A stretch of 64,000 nt of DNA from Glycomyces harbinensis (GTDB taxonomy: Bacteria; Actinomycetota; Actinomycetes; Mycobacteriales; Micromonosporaceae): the NCBI RefSeq assembly GCF_900101745.1, contig NZ_FNAD01000015.1, forward strand, positions 1-64,000, written 5' to 3'. Both the position numbers and the translations under genes were made by a program. The notes under the pieces are model-generated. The model had not been told where the DNA came from. It saw nothing but the letters and a program-made list of their open reading frames with translations, and made no database searches. Shown here in pieces: positions 62,761-64,000 of the stretch. Each line of letters starts with the position of its first letter. The stretch's first letter is position 1.

Positions 62761-64000
62761 TCACACATCGGCCTGCTGGTCGATCGCGGCTTCGTAGAAG
62801 GCGTCAGCGAGTGCCACGATGACGGCGCTGATGCCGGGACCGTCGCTGAAGAAGTAGTCGGCCATGGTGTTGTGGGCCTCCTGGTTTTCGACCACTACCT
62901 CGGTGACGGCCGCTTGGAAGTCCTGGGATTCCATGAACTGCTTCTTCGAGTTCACCTTCGCCTGGTTGATCAGGTCAGGATGGTCGAGAAGCCGCTGTAC
63001 GAGTCCTTGCACGAATTCCAGGACCTGCGACTGGGTGAACGACTCGGCGCCGAACAGGTCGTTCATCTTGTCGATGACGACCTGTAGTGCGACGTACTTC
63101 GGCTCCTTGCGGGCGCCCGTGCCGGCGGCGCCGATCCCCTTCAGCTCGCCGTTGCCCTTCCAGGAGATGTCGACCGCGGCTTGCTTGTTGTGCTTGACGC
63201 CGACGAGGACGACGTCGGAAAGGTCCACTTCCGCGGCCCACGACGTGTCTGCGATGACCTTCTCCAGCAGCCGCAGGAAGATCGACAGCATCTCCATGTA
63301 CGGGTCGCCGTAGTCGATGATCTGGCTCATGAAGTCGTAGAGCCGGACGTAGGTGGCGATGTCCTTGCGGAACAGGTCGAGGGTGTTGAGGGTGACCTTG
63401 TCCTCGGCTTCGATCGCCGCCGCGTAGCGGCGGGCGAAGTCGTTCTTGGCCGGGCCGATCGCGGCCGAGAGCGCGTTGTTCCCCTTGCGGCCGAGCCACA
63501 GTTCGGCGACCTCGCGCACCTGCTCCGGCGTGTAGATCCCGGCCTGGGCGAGCTTGTTGGAGAGGTGGACGACGATGTAGGGGTCGGTCTCGGTCTCGAG
63601 GGTGGCGTTGGTGAAGTACGGCTCGAAGGCCGTCTGGATGTCTTCGGGCTTGTTGCGGAAGTCGATGACGAACGTCTTGCGCTTCTGCTCCCCGCCAGCG
63701 GTCCGGTACGTGCGGTTGAGACGCGAGAGCGTCTGCACGGCAGTGACTCCAGAGAGCTTCTTGTCGACATACATCGCCGACAGCAGCGGCTGGTCGAACC
63801 CGGTCTGGAACTTGTTGGCGACCAGCATGATCGTGTAGGTCGCGCCCTTGAAGGCGGCGGCCAGGTCTGAGCCCGCGCCGGGGTTCAGGTTGGCTTCGGT
63901 GAACTCGTCGTCCCGGCTGGGCTGCGGCCCCCAGTCCGGGGTCCACTCTTCGTCCTCTGCCATCGCCACCGAGCCGGAGAAAGCGACCAGGGTGCGGTAG
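62761..64000 (-). CDS. hsdR: Type I restriction enzyme HsdR subunit, C-terminal part (partial)
   Basis: The last 413 codons of the gene are inside the window; it continues past the right edge. The segment contains the end of the translocase core: VANKFQTGFDQPLL, MYVDKKLSGVTAVQTLSRLNRTY (motifs V-VI) and FVIDFRNK, followed by the helical C-terminal domain that binds the methyltransferase core. HsdR cuts unmodified DNA after ATP-driven translocation. hsdM and hsdS are expected outside the window. Convergent with the McrC-like gene, 51 bases apart, no terminator seen. Confidence 0.92.
   Translation of the reverse strand, partial: YRTLVAFSGSVAMAEDEEWTPDWGPQPSRDDEFTEANLNPGAGSDLAAAFKGATYTIMLVANKFQTGFDQPLLSAMYVDKKLSGVTAVQTLSRLNRTYRTAGGEQKRKTFVIDFRNKPEDIQTAFEPYFTNATLETETDPYIVVHLSNKLAQAGIYTPEQVREVAELWLGRKGNNALSAAIGPAKNDFARRYAAAIEAEDKVTLNTLDLFRKDIATYVRLYDFMSQIIDYGDPYMEMLSIFLRLLEKVIADTSWAAEVDLSDVVLVGVKHNKQAAVDISWKGNGELKGIGAAGTGARKEPKYVALQVVIDKMNDLFGAESFTQSQVLEFVQGLVQRLLDHPDLINQAKVNSKKQFMESQDFQAAVTEVVVENQEAHNTMADYFFSDGPGISAVIVALADAFYEAAIDQQADV

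Noticed and set aside
33784-64000. Integrative element with integrase or conjugation genes
   Set aside because: No integrase, relaxase or type IV secretion gene is visible in the window; only the tRNA edge supports integration.

Overview
The window reads as chromosome of a high-GC actinobacterium. The evidence is a WhiB7-type regulator, a DUF397/DUF5753 gene pair, actinobacterial PHO boxes, mycoredoxin, UvrD2, PASTA-kinase and UPF0182 genes, and the 5' end of a 16S rRNA gene at the left edge. The 16S fragment and gene set would suit the Glycomycetaceae or a neighbouring family, but that placement is an inference from a short stretch.

Layout, 1-33.9 kb (core genome). The 5' end of a 16S gene and its leader lie next to obg and a tRNA-Lys. 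A phosphate block follows: phoU, then pstS-pstC-pstA behind a PHO box, facing an inverted pstB that has its own PHO box. Next come a holin-like membrane protein, a zinc-type CDF exporter, the DUF397/XRE pair and a PASTA kinase. From about 14.5 to 28.5 kb the order (UPF0182, PDZ-Lon protease, zinc metalloprotease homologue, ABC1 kinase, whiB7, uvrD2, mycoredoxin, nudC) matches the M. tuberculosis Rv3193c-Rv3199c neighbourhood as I know it. whiB7 has a long leader with an upstream ORF and an intrinsic terminator, a typical attenuator layout. Two M16 peptidases are coupled to nudC. A MetNIQ-type ABC transporter follows, preceded by a short ORF for a Cys-Cys-Arg-Met-Cys leader peptide. This part ends at a tRNA-Trp.

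Layout, 33.9-64 kb (defence island). Directly after tRNA-Trp lies degenerate sequence, then a class 1 DISARM operon on the minus strand (drmD, drmMI, drmA, drmB, all overlapping). Where drmC would be expected it ends in a DUF4365 protein and an unrecognised 375-residue protein. A scar of about 1.8 kb with a broken IS4-family transposase separates it from a second, divergent six-gene operon at 51.4-62.7 kb. That operon encodes a VWA protein, a protein kinase with a zinc ribbon, an UPF1-like SF1 helicase, a protein with a HEPN-like R-x4-H motif, a coiled-coil McrB-like AAA+ ATPase, and a DUF2357/McrC-like protein with zinc ribbons. I do not recognise this combination as a named system, and it is the main candidate for something undescribed. 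The window closes inside the C-terminal part of a type I restriction HsdR subunit.

How the parts could work together: the two large operons and the restriction gene form a stacked anti-phage locus. DISARM would act on unmodified incoming DNA. The VWA-kinase-helicase-HEPN-McrBC-like operon looks like a sensing and signalling module coupled to nucleic-acid remodelling and a possible RNase effector. That last statement is inference from domains only.
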